This document shows positions 53,788 to 64,000 of a stretch of DNA of 64,000 bases, piece by piece (position 1 is the stretch's first letter; each line of letters begins with the position of its first letter). Source of the stretch: Devosia sp. (GTDB lineage: Bacteria > Pseudomonadota > Alphaproteobacteria > Rhizobiales > Devosiaceae); assembly GCA_028290665.1 (NCBI GenBank), contig JAQGJK010000016.1, positions 1 through 64,000 on the forward strand. The letters are read 5' to 3'. The notes under the pieces are model-generated. The model was not told the origin of the DNA, searched no databases, and worked only from the letters and a program-made list of their open reading frames with translations. Made by a program: the position numbers and the translations under genes.

Positions 53788-54378
53788 TTATTCGTCAGCT
53801 ACAGGGGCTGGCGGGACGATCGGTATCACCGGACGCGTCCGATCGGTCGAGGGCGGCCGACCGACGGTTTTGGCGAGATCGGCCACGTCGATGAAGAAAT
53901 CGGCCTGCCGCCGCAATTCGTCGGCAATCATCGGCGTCGAGGTCGTGAGTGTCGAGGCGACGGTGACCCGCTTGCCCTTGCGCTGCAGTGCCGCAACCAG
54001 TGCCGTGAAATCGCCGTCGCCGGAGAACAGCACGAGGTGGTCGTAGGTCGAGGCCATCTCGAGCGCATCGACTGCCAACTCGATGTCCATGTTGCCCTTG
54101 ACCTTCCGCCGCCCGGTGGCATCGGTAAATTCCTTGGCCGGCTTGGTCACCACCGAATAGCCATTATAGTCGAGCCAGTCGATCAATGGGCGGATCGACG
54201 AGTATTCCTGGTCCTCGACCAACGCGGTATAATAATAGGCGCGAAGCAGATAGGCCTTGCTCTGAAATTCTGCTAGTAACCGCCTATAATCGATGTCGAT
54301 ACCGATCGCCTTGGACGTTGCGTAAAGGTTGGCGCCATCGATAAACAATACCACCTTCTCTCGCGGGTCGATCGACAT
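53788..54378 (-). CDS. NYN-domain (LabA/DUF88-like) protein
   Basis: 196 residues with the PIN-like NYN fold: acidic residues in LFIDGANLY (about 11-19), KGNMDIELAVDAL (about 93-105) and FSGDGDFTALV (about 117-127) form a probable metal-dependent nuclease site. Members are thought to act on RNA; LabA of cyanobacteria affects circadian output. Divergent from rpoZ with a 256-bp gene-free spacer. Actual substrate unknown. Confidence 0.9.
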   Translation of the reverse strand: MSIDPREKVVLFIDGANLYATSKAIGIDIDYRRLLAEFQSKAYLLRAYYYTALVEDQEYSSIRPLIDWLDYNGYSVVTKPAKEFTDATGRRKVKGNMDIELAVDALEMASTYDHLVLFSGDGDFTALVAALQRKGKRVTVASTLTTSTPMIADELRRQADFFIDVADLAKTVGRPPSTDRTRPVIPIVPPAPVADE

Positions 54379-54634
54379 GGTATTACTCCTAAACCGAGGT
54401 TCATGCCGGCCGGCAGTCCCCGTTACTTAGCTTGGCGTCTCGGATGGAGCGCCGAACGAGATGCTCCGCGCATGCGACATTTCCGCGGGAAGGGCGCTTG
54501 GTTTGCGGCGGAAACAAGGCACTTTCTCACCGCAGCGCGGCCCAAGTTCTGACGAGAGCGGAAAGGCAATGCGCTTGTATAGCAACTGTCGGTAGTGTAG
54601 GGAAACCGCTTGTTCCCCAGCATTGGAGTCGTCC

Positions 54635-55003
54635 GTGGCCCGCGTCACCGTCGAAGACTGCATTGAAAAGGTCGAAAACCGCTTCGATCTCGTACTCATG
54701 GCCGCGCATCGCGCCCGGATGATCTCATCCGGTTCGCAGATCACCGTCAACCGCGACAATGACAAAAATCCGGTCGTCGCATTACGCGAGATCGGTGATG
54801 GCATGATCACGCCGGACGATCTGCATGAGGAATACATCCATTCGCTGCAGAAATACGTCGAGGTCGACGAGCCCGAAAAGCATGCGGCGCCGATGATCTC
54901 GAATGGCTCGAACGATGACTCAATCTCGTTCGACACCATGAGTGAAGACGAACTGCTGCGCGGTATCGAAAGTCTTGCTCCGCCGGAACGTCGCGACGAT
55001 TGA
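54635..55003 (+). CDS. rpoZ: RNA polymerase omega subunit
   Basis: 122 residues from the GTG at 54635, with GGAG 6 bp upstream; this start gives the usual [21 protein letters not shown] opening. Omega helps assemble RNA polymerase and, with the guanine-nucleotide alarmones made by the next gene, takes part in the stringent response in many bacteria. The C-terminal part is acidic, as in other alphaproteobacteria. A terminator-like hairpin follows before rsh. Confidence 0.95.
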   Translation: MARVTVEDCIEKVENRFDLVLMAAHRARMISSGSQITVNRDNDKNPVVALREIGDGMITPDDLHEEYIHSLQKYVEVDEPEKHAAPMISNGSNDDSISFDTMSEDELLRGIESLAPPERRDD

Positions 55004-55028
55004 TCGGCGTTCGTAATTGCCTATAGTC

Positions 55029-55062
55029 AAAAGGCGTCCGGGTCGCACCGGGCGCCTTTTTT
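55029..55062 (+). terminator. Terminator after rpoZ
   Basis: AAAAGGCG-T-CCGG ... CCGG-G-CGCCTTTTTT forms a long stem with one mismatch and a T-run of six. It stands between rpoZ and rsh, so rsh probably has its own promoter or depends on read-through. Confidence 0.85.
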
Positions 55063-55108
55063 GTGTCGTGACACACTGCGACCGCTGCCGGGAGTGCAGT
55101 ATTAGTCA

Positions 55109-57394
55109 ATGATGCGCCAGTATGAACTTGTCGAGCGGGTGCAGGCCTATAACCCCAACACCGACGAGCAACTGCTCAACCGCGCCTACGTCTATGCCAT
55201 GCAGAAGCACGGCAGCCAGAAACGCGCTTCAGGTGACCCGTACTTCGCGCATCCCCTTGAAGTCGCAGCCATTCTCACTGACCTCAAGCTCGACGACGCG
55301 ACCATCGCAGTGGCGCTGCTGCACGACACTATCGAGGATACCGACGCTACCCGAGCTGAAATCGACCAGCTGTTCGGTGCCAAGATCGGGGCGATCGTCG
55401 ATGGTCTGACCAAGATCGATCGCCTCAATCTGGTGTCGCGCGAAGAGGCGCAGGCGGAAAATCTGCGGAAACTACTGCTCGCCATTGCTGCTGACGTGCG
55501 CGTGTTACTGGTGAAGCTTGCCGATCGACTGCACAACATGCGGACGATCGAGCACATGCCAGCTGACAAGCGCATCCGCATTGCCCAGGAAACCATGGAC
55601 ATTTATGCGCCGCTGGCTGGGCGCATGGGCATGCAGGACATGCGGTCGGAGCTCGAAAGCCTGAGTTTCGCGGTACTCGAACCCGACCATTATACTGCGA
55701 TCACTGCCCGACTATCATCGATGACGACTGATTATCGTGAGATCATTGCCACCATCTCATGGGAGCTCGGCGAGAAGTTCAAGCACGAGGGGATTGCCGC
55801 GCGGGTATCAGCGCGGGTCAAATCGCCGTGGTCGATTTTCAGGAAAATCGAACGCCAGCAGATCGCCCTCGAACAGCTGTCGGACATGATCGGTTTTCGC
55901 GTCATCGTCGGTTCGACCGAAGAATGTTACCGCGCGCTCGGCATCGTCCACACCAACTGGAAAGTCGTCCCCGGCCGCTTCAAGGATTACATCTCGGTCC
56001 CCAAGCACAATGATTACCGCTCGATCCACACCACCATTGTTGGCCCGTCGCGCCAGCGCGTCGAACTGCAGATTCGGACCGACGCCATGAATCGCATCGC
56101 CGAATACGGCATTGCCGCGCATGCGCTTTACAAGGATGGCATCAGCGGCGAGTTTTCGGGATTGGAGAAGGAGAGCAATGCCTATGCCTGGCTACGCTCG
56201 ACCATCGCCCATCTGACCACCGGCACGCCGAGCGAAGATTTCCTCGAACATACCAAGCTCGAGCTGTTCCAGGATCAGGTGTTCTGTTTTTCCCCGCGGG
56301 GCCGCCTGATCGCCCTGCCACGTGGCGCGACGCCAATCGATTTCGCCTACGCGCTGCACACTGATATTGGCGATACCTGCGTCGGGGCCAAAATCAACGG
56401 CTCGATCGTGCCGCTGGTGACGCAATTGCGCTCGGGCGATGAAGTCGAGATCATCCGCGACCAGAACCATCTGCCGCCGTCGAACTGGGAAAGCATCGCC
56501 GCCACCGGTAAGGCGCGCTCCGCCATTCGTCGCGCCGTCCGCATGGCCAGCCAGCGCCGCTCCTACGCGCTCGGCGAGCATGTCCTCAACCTCGTCATCG
56601 AAGGCGAGAGGACGTCCCTAGACGACGCCGAATGCAAGCAGCTGGCCGAGCGGCTGGGGCTGGCGAACAAGCGCGAGCTGCTGATCGCCGTCGGCGAAGG
56701 CAAGCTTAACGCCGAGAACCTCGCGACTGAGCTATACGCGATCAAGGGCAAGCGCCGCCGCAAGAAGTCCAAGATCGATCTTCCGGTCGCTGACAAGAAG
56801 GAAGGCTGGTTCGCGCTACGGAAAAGCCCGATGTTCCGCTACCGCATCGCCGGCAACGAACAGGTCGGCCCGGCGGCACGTCGAGCCCTTGCCCAGCTCG
56901 ATTTCAACATGGATGTTGTTGTCTCGCCCGAAGGTATCGTCCCCGGCGATCGCCTCGTCGGTATCCTGAAGCCCGATAGTCCGATCTGGATCTATCCGAT
57001 ACATTCCGACGCGCTTGCGGCCCTCTATGAGAGCGATGTTGCCTGGCTCGATGTCCGCTGGGATGTCGCCGAACTGGCCGACCGGCTACACCCGATTGTC
57101 ATCACCATGGAATCAGCGAACAAGCCCGGCTCACTCGCCCAGATTTCTGCGGCCATCGCCTCATGCGATGCCAACATCAATAACCTCGTGATGCGGATGA
57201 TCTCGCCAGATTTCCACCGCATGATCTTCGAGATCGAGGTGCGCGACCTGCCGCAGCTGACCGACGTTTTGGCGACCCTCCGCCACTCGCCAGGCCTTTC
57301 CGGCGTCCAGCGCGCAACGGTCGCGGAGTCGAGCATGATCAACACGCTGGAATGGGAAGGCGCCGATGACCGTACACCCGAAACTGACGACTGA
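55109..57394 (+). CDS. rsh: RelA/SpoT-family bifunctional (p)ppGpp synthetase/hydrolase
   Basis: 761 residues. Domain order: HD hydrolase (His-Asp at 72-73 in LLHDTIEDT), synthetase (RFRKIERQQ-like region, [20 protein letters not shown] near 290-310), TGS ([24 protein letters not shown] is the start, near 390), and a C-terminal ACT domain ([20 protein letters not shown]). Both active sites look complete, as expected for the single Rsh of alphaproteobacteria. It begins [11 protein letters not shown] like rhizobial Rsh. Its end overlaps pyrE by 29 bases. Confidence 0.95.
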   Translation: MMRQYELVERVQAYNPNTDEQLLNRAYVYAMQKHGSQKRASGDPYFAHPLEVAAILTDLKLDDATIAVALLHDTIEDTDATRAEIDQLFGAKIGAIVDGLTKIDRLNLVSREEAQAENLRKLLLAIAADVRVLLVKLADRLHNMRTIEHMPADKRIRIAQETMDIYAPLAGRMGMQDMRSELESLSFAVLEPDHYTAITARLSSMTTDYREIIATISWELGEKFKHEGIAARVSARVKSPWSIFRKIERQQIALEQLSDMIGFRVIVGSTEECYRALGIVHTNWKVVPGRFKDYISVPKHNDYRSIHTTIVGPSRQRVELQIRTDAMNRIAEYGIAAHALYKDGISGEFSGLEKESNAYAWLRSTIAHLTTGTPSEDFLEHTKLELFQDQVFCFSPRGRLIALPRGATPIDFAYALHTDIGDTCVGAKINGSIVPLVTQLRSGDEVEIIRDQNHLPPSNWESIAATGKARSAIRRAVRMASQRRSYALGEHVLNLVIEGERTSLDDAECKQLAERLGLANKRELLIAVGEGKLNAENLATELYAIKGKRRRKKSKIDLPVADKKEGWFALRKSPMFRYRIAGNEQVGPAARRALAQLDFNMDVVVSPEGIVPGDRLVGILKPDSPIWIYPIHSDALAALYESDVAWLDVRWDVAELADRLHPIVITMESANKPGSLAQISAAIASCDANINNLVMRMISPDFHRMIFEIEVRDLPQLTDVLATLRHSPGLSGVQRATVAESSMINTLEWEGADDRTPETDD

Positions 57395-57968
57395 CGAAGT
57401 CCTGCAGATCTTCCGCGATTGCGGCGCCTTGCTGGAGGGGCATTTCATCCTGTCGTCCGGGCTCCGCTCGCCGGTGTTCCTGCAGAAGGCCAACGTCTTC
57501 ATGTACCCGGACAAGACCGAAATCCTCTGCCGCGCATTGGCCGAGGAAATCCGGGCGCAGGGTTTTGGCGATGCAACGAAAATTATCTCGCCCGCTGTTG
57601 GTGGCATCATCCCGGGCTATGAAACCGCCCGCCATCTGGGCGTCCCGGCACTCTACACCGAGCGCGTCAACGGGGTCTTTGAACTCCGCCGCAATTTCAG
57701 CGTCGGGCAGGGCGAGAAAGTCATCATTGTCGAGGACATCGTCTCGACCGGGTTGTCGATCCGCGAATGCATCGCCTGCATCAAGGCACTCGGGGCCGAT
57801 GTCATCGCCGCCGCCTGCCTGATCGACCGATCCGGTGGCGAGGCCGATATCGGTGTACCGCTGGTGGCACTGACCCGCTACAAAGTCCCCGCCTACGCCG
57901 CCGACGCGCTGCCGCCGGAACTGGCGGCGATCCCGGCAGTCAAGCCCGGCAGCCGGGGGCTGCAATGA
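57366..57968 (+). CDS. pyrE: Orotate phosphoribosyltransferase
   Basis: 200 residues. Joins orotate to PRPP to form OMP in pyrimidine synthesis. The PRPP motif is [13 protein letters not shown] (about 119-131), and [16 protein letters not shown] is the orotate-site region. It starts inside the end of rsh (29-base overlap) and its stop overlaps the acpS start (ATGA), so it is translationally coupled on both sides. Confidence 0.94.
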   Translation: MTVHPKLTTDEVLQIFRDCGALLEGHFILSSGLRSPVFLQKANVFMYPDKTEILCRALAEEIRAQGFGDATKIISPAVGGIIPGYETARHLGVPALYTERVNGVFELRRNFSVGQGEKVIIVEDIVSTGLSIRECIACIKALGADVIAAACLIDRSGGEADIGVPLVALTRYKVPAYAADALPPELAAIPAVKPGSRGLQ

Positions 57969-58363
57969 TCATCGGCATCGGCAACGACCTCTGCGACATC
58001 AGCCGCGTCGAGAAGACTCTGGCTCGTTTCGGCGAGCGGTTCACCAACCGCTGCTTTACCGAGATCGAGCGACGAAAATCAGATCGGCGGGCGCAGCGTG
58101 CCGCGTCCTATGCCAAGCGTTTTGCGGCCAAGGAGGCGTGTTCCAAGGCGCTCGGGACCGGCCTCAATTTCGGCGTCTATTGGCGCGACATGGGCGTTGT
58201 CAACCTGCCGTCCGGCAAGCCGACGATGCAACTGACCAACGGCGCGGCGCGCGTGCTGGCTCACCTTGTGCCTCCGGGCATGGTGCCCCACATCCATCTG
58301 ACCATCACCGATGATGGCGGGATGGCGCAGGCCTTCGTCATCATCGAGGCACTGCCCGGTTGA
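57965..58363 (+). CDS. acpS: Holo-[acyl-carrier-protein] synthase
   Basis: 132 residues. Transfers phosphopantetheine from CoA to acyl carrier protein. The motifs [15 protein letters not shown] (Asp8) and [14 protein letters not shown] (Glu of the Mg site) are intact. Start overlaps the pyrE stop; its own stop is followed by lepB. Confidence 0.95.
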   Translation: MIIGIGNDLCDISRVEKTLARFGERFTNRCFTEIERRKSDRRAQRAASYAKRFAAKEACSKALGTGLNFGVYWRDMGVVNLPSGKPTMQLTNGAARVLAHLVPPGMVPHIHLTITDDGGMAQAFVIIEALPG

Positions 58364-58410
58364 CCGGTCGGGTCCAACTGCGTAATCCGGGCAAACTCAG
58401 CGAAAGTTCC

Positions 58411-59187
58411 ATGATGAGCGAAACGACGACTAAGGCGACCAAGAAGTCGGGGCGCGGTGAGCTTTTCGATACCATCATCGTTATCATCGAGGCGCTGGTC
58501 ATCGCAGTGCTGTTCCGCACTTTCCTCTACCAGCCGTTTTCAATTCCCACTGCCTCGATGCAGCAGACGCTGATGATCGGTGACTATTTCGTCGCGTCCA
58601 AATGGGCGTGGGGCTTCGGGCCGTATTCGTTCCCCGTCCCTCTGCCTTTCAATGGACGTTTCCTGCAATTCACTGAACCGCAACGCGGCGATATTGCCGT
58701 TTTTCACAACATCAGTGATGAAGATTATATCAAGCGTATTATCGGAATGCCTGGCGATACAGTTCAAGTGAAAGCAGGACGCCTGTTCATCAACGGCGTT
58801 ATAGTAGAGCGAGAGTTTGTTGGCACCGCAGTAGACAACAACGATCATGGACAAAAAATCGAAATGCAAGTATATCGCGAGACGCTACCCAATGGCGTGG
58901 TGCACACAATTCAAGAAATTTCTGACAATGTTGGTGACGGAAAAGAACCTGATAACACCAAGATATATGTGGTACCAGATGGCCACTATTTCATGATGGG
59001 AGACAACCGCGACCGTTCGCAGGACAGTCGCTACCTCTCGGCAGTGGGATATGTCCCTGCTACCAGTTTGATCGGCAAGGCCGAGGCGCGCTTCTTCTCC
59101 ATCACCGACAACATCGCGCCGTGGAAAATCTGGGAATGGCCGGCCAATGTCCGGTGGGATCGAATGTTCCAGTCCGTTTATCGATGA
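58411..59187 (+). CDS. lepB: Signal peptidase I
   Basis: 258 residues from the ATG at 58411 (58414 is equally possible; a TTG at 58360 overlapping the acpS stop would add 17 residues). One N-terminal membrane segment (TIIVIIEALVIAVLFRTFLY) precedes the catalytic Ser49 (PTASMQQTL) and Lys108 (DYIKRIIGMPGD); GDNRDRSQDSRY is the C-terminal family box. Cleaves signal peptides on the periplasmic side. Bases about 58,695-59,000 are clearly more AT-rich (hand count about 42% GC in 58861-58980) than the flanks, suggesting a recombined segment. Confidence 0.94.
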   Translation: MMSETTTKATKKSGRGELFDTIIVIIEALVIAVLFRTFLYQPFSIPTASMQQTLMIGDYFVASKWAWGFGPYSFPVPLPFNGRFLQFTEPQRGDIAVFHNISDEDYIKRIIGMPGDTVQVKAGRLFINGVIVEREFVGTAVDNNDHGQKIEMQVYRETLPNGVVHTIQEISDNVGDGKEPDNTKIYVVPDGHYFMMGDNRDRSQDSRYLSAVGYVPATSLIGKAEARFFSITDNIAPWKIWEWPANVRWDRMFQSVYR

Positions 59188-59891
59188 ACGGCAGGGGTCG
59201 CAATCATCAGCAGCTGGAAGCCCGGCTTGGCTATCGATTTGCCGACCCCGACCTGCTCGACCGGGCACTAACCCATTCGAGCGCCATATCGCCCGGCAAG
59301 CGCGTTGAGCGCTCGTACCAGCGCCTCGAGTTTCTCGGCGACCGGGTGCTTGGACTGATCGTCGCCGACCTGCTGTATCGGAAGCGCCCCAAATCCAACG
59401 AAGGCGATCTCAACCGGTCGTTTGTCACCCTGGTGCGGAAGGAATCCTGCGCCGCAATTGCCCGCGATCTAAACCTCGGCGAGGAAATGTACCTCGGCGA
59501 AAGTGAAGCCCGGACCGGCGGCATGGAAAATGAAGCCATTCTCGCCGACATCGCCGAGGCGGTGATCGGCGCGGTGTACTGCGATGGCGGCCTCGGCCGG
59601 GCCTATGAAATGGTCGAGCGGCTGCTCGGCGATCAGGTCGATCAGGCAATTAACCTGCGGCCTGACGCAAAGACCACTTTGCAGGAATGGGCGCAGGGCC
59701 GCGGGCTCGATCCGCCGACCTATGTGGAGGTCGAACGCCGTGGACCGCAGCATGCGCCGGAATTCACCATCGCCGTGAAGCTCGAGAATTTCGAACCGAT
59801 CGACGCCAACGGGCCCTCCAAACGGATCGCCGAACACAAGGCCGCCGAGCGGTTTCTCGTCCGCGAGGGCGTTTGGGAGGATATTGTCTGA
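59184..59891 (+). CDS. rnc: Ribonuclease III
   Basis: 235 residues from the ATG at 59184 (ATGA overlap with the lepB stop). Endonuclease domain with YQRLEFLGDRVLGLIVAD (catalytic acidic signature), then a double-stranded-RNA-binding domain (residues about 163-232, ending IAEHKAAERFLVREGVW). Processes rRNA precursors and other structured RNA. Start of era lies in its stop codon. Confidence 0.95.
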   Translation: MNGRGRNHQQLEARLGYRFADPDLLDRALTHSSAISPGKRVERSYQRLEFLGDRVLGLIVADLLYRKRPKSNEGDLNRSFVTLVRKESCAAIARDLNLGEEMYLGESEARTGGMENEAILADIAEAVIGAVYCDGGLGRAYEMVERLLGDQVDQAINLRPDAKTTLQEWAQGRGLDPPTYVEVERRGPQHAPEFTIAVKLENFEPIDANGPSKRIAEHKAAERFLVREGVWEDIV

Positions 59892-60802
59892 TGGAACAGG
59901 CGGAGAGCCAACGCTGCGGCTTCGTCGCGCTGGTCGGTGTGCCCAACGCCGGCAAGTCGACGCTGCTGAACAATCTCGTCGGCCAGAAAGTGTCGATCGT
60001 CACCCACAAGGCGCAGACCACGCGGTCGCAGATCCGCGGCGTCGTCACCGAGGGTGATACGCAGATCATCTTCATGGATACGCCCGGCATTTTCGCGCCC
60101 AAGCGCCGGCTCGACCGGGCCATGGTCAATGCCGCGTGGACCAGCGCCGGCGACGCCGATTTCGTGGCGCTGATCGTCGATGCCGAACGCGGAATAACGC
60201 CCGAAGTCGAGGCGCTGGTAAAGGGACTCGAAAACGTCCGCCACCCGCGCATCCTGGTGCTCAACAAGATCGACACGGTGCAGCATGAACTATTGTTGGC
60301 ATTGTCCGCACGGCTCAACACCGATCTGAAGTTCGAGGCGACCTTCATGATCTCGGCGCTAAAGGGCCACGGAGTGAAGGATTTCCTCGCCTGGTGCGGC
60401 GATCACGCGCCGCCGGGGCCGTGGCATTTCCCCGAGGACCAGCTGACCGACCTGACTCTCGCCATCACTGCCGCCGAAGTGACGCGCGAAAAGCTGTTCC
60501 TCCGCATCCACGAGGAAATCCCCTACAACGCCACGGTCGAAACCGAGAAGTTCACCATCAACCCGGATGGTTCGTATCGCATCGACCAGGTGATTTACGT
60601 CACCCGCGATAGCCACAAGATGATTGTGCTCGGCGCGGGCGGGCAGGCGATCAAGACTATTGGCGCCGAATCGCGCAAGGAGCTGATGGAAATCTTCGAG
60701 ACCAAGGTGCACCTGTTCCTGTTCGTGAAGGTGCGCGAGAAATGGGCCGAAGACCCCGAGCGGTATCGCGAAATGGGCCTCGAATGGCCCGGCAAGGGCT
60801 GA
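59891..60802 (+). CDS. era: GTPase Era
   Basis: 303 residues from the ATG at 59891 (TGATG overlap with rnc). G1 GVPNAGKSTLL, G3 DTPGIF, G4 NKID and a C-terminal KH domain (SHKMIVLGAGGQAIKTIG) are all present. Needed for 16S rRNA maturation and 30S assembly. Order rnc-era-recO is conserved in many proteobacteria. Confidence 0.96.
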   Translation: MEQAESQRCGFVALVGVPNAGKSTLLNNLVGQKVSIVTHKAQTTRSQIRGVVTEGDTQIIFMDTPGIFAPKRRLDRAMVNAAWTSAGDADFVALIVDAERGITPEVEALVKGLENVRHPRILVLNKIDTVQHELLLALSARLNTDLKFEATFMISALKGHGVKDFLAWCGDHAPPGPWHFPEDQLTDLTLAITAAEVTREKLFLRIHEEIPYNATVETEKFTINPDGSYRIDQVIYVTRDSHKMIVLGAGGQAIKTIGAESRKELMEIFETKVHLFLFVKVREKWAEDPERYREMGLEWPGKG

Positions 60803-60812
60803 TCCTGCGCCG

Positions 60813-61514
60813 ATGGAATGGACCGGTGAAGGTCTGCTGATCGGCGTCCGCCGCCACGGCGAGTCGAGCGTCGTCGCAGAGGCCATGGTGGCGGGACGCG
60901 GCCGGCACCTCGGGTTGGTGCGCGGCGGTCGCTCGGCCAAACTGTCGGCGACGCTGCAGCCCGGCAACACCGTGCAACTGGTCTGGCGGGCTCGGCTCGA
61001 GGATTACCTCGGCACCTATACCGTGGAGTTGCTGCAACCCCGCGCCGCGGCGATCATCGCCGACCGCACGCGGCTGTATCTCTCCCAAGTGCTGTGCGAT
61101 CATCTGCGGCTGCTGCCGGAACGCGACCCGCACGATCTCTTGCTGCACGATGCACTGGCGCTGCTCGACGGCGAACCCGACGCTGCAGCGTTGGCTCGGT
61201 TCGAACTGCTGCTGCTCGAGGAACTGGGCTTTGGCCTCGATCTCAGCACCTGCGCCGCCACCGGCACGACCCTCGACCTGACTCATGTTTCGCCCAAATC
61301 CGGCCGGGCTGTGTCACGCGCTGCAGCCGAGCCATATCGCGATCGCCTGCTGGTGCTGCCGACGTTTCTCGACGCCGAGGGGCCGGCGTCCAACGCCGAT
61401 ATCGCTGCCGCCTTTCGGCTGACCGGACATTTCCTCGATATGCATGTGTGGCATCCGCGACAGGTCGAACCGCCCGCGACCCGCGAGGCGCTGATCGCTA
61501 TACTGACCCGATGA
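60813..61514 (+). CDS. recO: DNA repair protein RecO
   Basis: 233 residues. N-terminal OB fold (GEGLLIGVRRHGESSVVAEAM) and a helical C-terminal part with LDLSTCAATGTTLDLTHVSP and SPKSGRAVS, typical of alphaproteobacterial RecO. Helps load RecA at gaps with RecF/RecR. Starts 10 bp after era. Confidence 0.94.
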   Translation: MEWTGEGLLIGVRRHGESSVVAEAMVAGRGRHLGLVRGGRSAKLSATLQPGNTVQLVWRARLEDYLGTYTVELLQPRAAAIIADRTRLYLSQVLCDHLRLLPERDPHDLLLHDALALLDGEPDAAALARFELLLLEELGFGLDLSTCAATGTTLDLTHVSPKSGRAVSRAAAEPYRDRLLVLPTFLDAEGPASNADIAAAFRLTGHFLDMHVWHPRQVEPPATREALIAILTR

Positions 61515-61532
61515 TTCGCTCTTTGTTCCGCC

Positions 61533-63839
61533 ATGCCCAAGCCGCCTGACACCCCGACGCTCCCACCCGCCGGTGACCATCAGCGCATCGTCGATCTGAG
61601 GAAAGCGCTCGAGGAGCGTTACCTCAGCTACGCGCTGTCGACCATCACCCAGCGGGCGCTGCCGGATGCCCGCGACGGGTTGAAGCCGGTGCACCGGCGC
61701 ATCCTCCACGGCATGCAGTTGCTGCGGCTCGATCCGACCGCGGCCTACAAGAAGTCGGCCAAGGTCGTCGGCGACGTGATGGGTTCGTTCCATCCGCATG
61801 GTGACCAGTCGATCTATGACGCCCTGGTGCGGCTCGCACAGGATTTTTCACTGCGCTATCCGCTGGTCGACGGGCAGGGCAATTTCGGCAATATCGACGG
61901 CGATAACCCGGCGGCCATGCGCTACACCGAAAGCCGGATGACCGACGTCGCCGGCCGGCTGATGGAGGGCATCGGCGAGAACGCGATCGACTTCAAGCCA
62001 ACCTATGACGGCTCCGACCAGGAGCCCGTGGTCCTGCCGTCGAACTTCCCCAACCTGTTGGCGAACGGTTCAACCGGCATCGCCGTCGGCATGGCGACCT
62101 CGGTGCCGCCGCACAACGTCGCCGAATTGTGCACCGCGGCATTGAAGCTGATCCTCGAACGCGACACCACCATCGACGATCTGATCCACCGCGAACGGCC
62201 GGGCGAGCCCGATGACGGGCTGGTCCGCGGCCCCGATTTCCCGACCGGCGGCGTACTGGTCGAAACTCGAGAATCCATCGTCCAGTCCTACAGCACTGGG
62301 CGCGGTTCATTCCGGCTCCGGGCGCGCTGGAGCGCCGAGGACAAAGGCCGCGGCGTCTATCTCATCGTCGTCACCGAAATCCCCTATGGCGTGCCCAAAT
62401 CCCGCCTCGTTGAAAAGATCGCCGAGCTGCTGCTGGCGAAAAAACTGCCGCTGCTGAAGGACGTGCGCGACGAGAGCGCCGACGATATCCGGCTCGTGCT
62501 CGAGCCGCGCGCCGGCACCGTCGATCCGATCATCCTGATGGAACAGCTGTTTCGGCTGACCGATCTCGAGGTGCGGTTCCAGCTCAACCTCAACGTGCTC
62601 GACCGCGGCACCGTGCCCCGGGTGATGAACCTCGCCGAAGCGTTGCGGGCTTGGCTCGAACACCGGAAAGAGGTGCTGGTCCGCCGCAGCCAGCACCGCG
62701 TCGACCAGATCACCCATCGGCTGGAAGTGCTTGATGGCTACATCATCGCCTTCCTCAACCTTGATGAAGTCATCCGCATCATCCGCGAGGAGGACGATGC
62801 CAAGGCCTCGCTGATCGCGGCGTTCAGCCTCAGCGACGTGCAGGCCGAAGCCATCCTCAACATGCGGCTGCGCAATTTGCGCAAACTCGAGGAAATGGAA
62901 CTCCGGACCGAGCACAAAAAGCTCACCGATGAGAAGGCGCGGCTCGAAATCCTGCTCGGCTCGGACAAGCGCCAATGGGGCGAAATTACCCGGCAGGTCG
63001 AGGCGCTGCGCAAGGCCTATCCGCTGATCGGCGAAGACGGCAAGCCGCACCCGACGGGCGGGCGGCGCACCAATTTCGCCAGTGCCCCGGAGGCCAATCT
63101 CGACGACATCGATTATGCGTTCATCGAGCGCGAGCCGATCACCGTCATCCTTTCGGAGAAGGGCTGGATCCGCGCCCTCAAGGGGCACATCGATGAATTC
63201 GATGAAAAGGGCTTTAAAGCCGGCGACCGGCTGAAGCTGGCGATCAAGGCCGAGACCACCGACAAGCTGCTGCTGCTGACCACCGGCGGCAAGGTTTACA
63301 CCCTCGGCGGCGACAAACTTCCGGGCGGGCGCGGACAGGGCGAGCCGGTGCGGTTGATGGTCGACATCGAAGAGGGGCAAGACATTGTCGACCTGTTCGT
63401 CCACCGTCCGAAAACCCGGCGTATCATCGCGTCGAGTGCCGGCAGCGGCTTTGTCGTCAGTGAAGACGAGATGATCGCCAATACCCGCAAGGGCAAGCAG
63501 ATCCTTAACCTGACCGGCGCCGAGGAGGCCCGGTTGATGGTTGTCGCTACCGGCACCCACGTCGCGGTCATCGGCGAGAACCGCAAGCTGCTGCTGTTCC
63601 CACTGACGCAAATTCCGGAAATGACCCGCGGCAAGGGCGTCCGGTTGCAACGCTACAAGGATGGCGGCCTGTCGGACCTCAAGACCTTCGACGCCGCTGT
63701 AGGCCTCACCTGGAGCGATTCCTCGGGGCGGACGCACACGCGCAGCATGGCCGATTTGACTGACTGGCTCGCCGATCGGGCACAAGCCGGACGTCAGCCG
63801 CCCAACGGCTTTCCACGCAACAACAGGTTCACCGGATGA
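61533..63839 (+). CDS. parC: DNA topoisomerase IV subunit A
   Basis: 768 residues. Type IIA topoisomerase subunit that separates daughter chromosomes with ParE. The breakage-reunion domain has [19 protein letters not shown] and the catalytic Tyr131 in AMRYTESRM; the C-terminal half has the beta-pinwheel repeats ([20 protein letters not shown]). Gln92 and Asp96 occupy the places of E. coli Ser80 and Glu84, as I recall for other alphaproteobacteria. Its stop overlaps the next start (ATGA). Confidence 0.95.
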   Translation: MPKPPDTPTLPPAGDHQRIVDLRKALEERYLSYALSTITQRALPDARDGLKPVHRRILHGMQLLRLDPTAAYKKSAKVVGDVMGSFHPHGDQSIYDALVRLAQDFSLRYPLVDGQGNFGNIDGDNPAAMRYTESRMTDVAGRLMEGIGENAIDFKPTYDGSDQEPVVLPSNFPNLLANGSTGIAVGMATSVPPHNVAELCTAALKLILERDTTIDDLIHRERPGEPDDGLVRGPDFPTGGVLVETRESIVQSYSTGRGSFRLRARWSAEDKGRGVYLIVVTEIPYGVPKSRLVEKIAELLLAKKLPLLKDVRDESADDIRLVLEPRAGTVDPIILMEQLFRLTDLEVRFQLNLNVLDRGTVPRVMNLAEALRAWLEHRKEVLVRRSQHRVDQITHRLEVLDGYIIAFLNLDEVIRIIREEDDAKASLIAAFSLSDVQAEAILNMRLRNLRKLEEMELRTEHKKLTDEKARLEILLGSDKRQWGEITRQVEALRKAYPLIGEDGKPHPTGGRRTNFASAPEANLDDIDYAFIEREPITVILSEKGWIRALKGHIDEFDEKGFKAGDRLKLAIKAETTDKLLLLTTGGKVYTLGGDKLPGGRGQGEPVRLMVDIEEGQDIVDLFVHRPKTRRIIASSAGSGFVVSEDEMIANTRKGKQILNLTGAEEARLMVVATGTHVAVIGENRKLLLFPLTQIPEMTRGKGVRLQRYKDGGLSDLKTFDAAVGLTWSDSSGRTHTRSMADLTDWLADRAQAGRQPPNGFPRNNRFTG

Positions 63840-64000
63840 TCCGCCACTGTGTCTGGGCAAAATTCCGCGCCGATATTTCGGCGACGGAAAAGCAGGAAAT
63901 CCACGACCAACTCGCCGCCCTTGGCGCAGTCATCGGGGGCATCCTGAAATCCGATTTCGGCCCCAATGTCAGCCCTGAAGGTCTCGGGCGGGGCTACAAC
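63836..64000 (+). CDS. Dabb-family (stress-responsive A/B barrel) protein, 5' part
   Basis: Partial gene cut by the right edge; 55 codons are visible. It opens [20 protein letters not shown] and continues with [20 protein letters not shown] and GLGRGYN, the usual first half of a Dabb ferredoxin-like dimeric barrel protein (about 100 residues when complete). Starts inside the parC stop codon. Role unknown. Confidence 0.82.
   Translation, partial: MIRHCVWAKFRADISATEKQEIHDQLAALGAVIGGILKSDFGPNVSPEGLGRGYN

Noticed and set aside
58360-58410. TTG start for lepB overlapping acpS
   Set aside because: The extra 17 residues do not resemble the family N-terminus; the ATG pair at 58411/58414 is preferred, though the TTG overlap is not impossible.
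62307-63860. 517-codon open frame on the minus strand of parC
   Set aside because: Antisense to a well-supported parC; no family resemblance.

Overview
The window is high-GC DNA with dense, often overlapping genes. The conserved block at the right end (dapA, smpB, rpoZ, rsh, pyrE, acpS, lepB, rnc, era, recO, parC), a rhizobial-type porin, a single long RelA/SpoT gene and many ABC importers point to an alphaproteobacterium of the Hyphomicrobiales, possibly Devosiaceae. The taxonomic call is inference from gene content; no rRNA gene is present. No tRNA, rRNA, CRISPR array, prophage or transposase gene was seen.

Region 1 (1-11,408) is a catabolic cluster. It holds the end of a sugar-type ABC importer (permease, ATPase), an amidase-signature enzyme, a HisD-like dehydrogenase, a short-chain dehydrogenase and a LacI-type regulator, then a bicupin and a MetE-like zinc protein, then a divergent pair made of a second HisD-like dehydrogenase and a double SnoaL-like protein. 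Two nearly identical LacI-type operators (6274 and 10085) suggest one regulon. The substrate is unknown. Region 2 (11,418-18,169) pairs osmoregulated periplasmic glucan synthesis (opgG, a 45-residue ORF, opgH) with a polyprenyl-phosphate glycosyltransferase/GtrA fusion and, divergently, a PIG-V-like membrane glycosyltransferase.

Region 3 (18,194-32,777) runs between two GntR/FCD regulators. It carries a PotABCD-type importer, an Asp/Glu/hydantoin racemase-like enzyme, a GNAT protein, a BMP-family (nucleoside-type) importer, two cysteine hydrolases of the biuret-hydrolase type and an AtzH/HpxZ-like small protein. This looks like a route for import and breakdown of a ureide or N-heterocycle. 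The same 11-bp GntR-like site occurs before both halves. Region 4 (32,774-44,224) is mostly amino-sugar and cell-wall sugar use: a complete sugar ABC importer, a Gfo/Idh/MocA dehydrogenase and murQ on the minus strand, and a divergent GntR/UTRA regulator, SIS-domain deaminase and nagA on the plus strand. A matching 19-bp sequence lies before each arm.

Region 5 (44,225-51,520) encodes envelope functions: a major porin with a structured leader and a strong terminator, a BON/OmpA protein, an alpha/beta hydrolase lacking its usual nucleophile, and a soluble lytic transglycosylase. Region 6 (51,770-64,000) is the conserved housekeeping block; its lepB gene contains an unexpectedly AT-rich internal segment. 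Hairpin-rich repeats of at least two families sit between genes; three of them, or similar hairpins, lie between a binding-protein gene and the first permease gene of an ABC operon.
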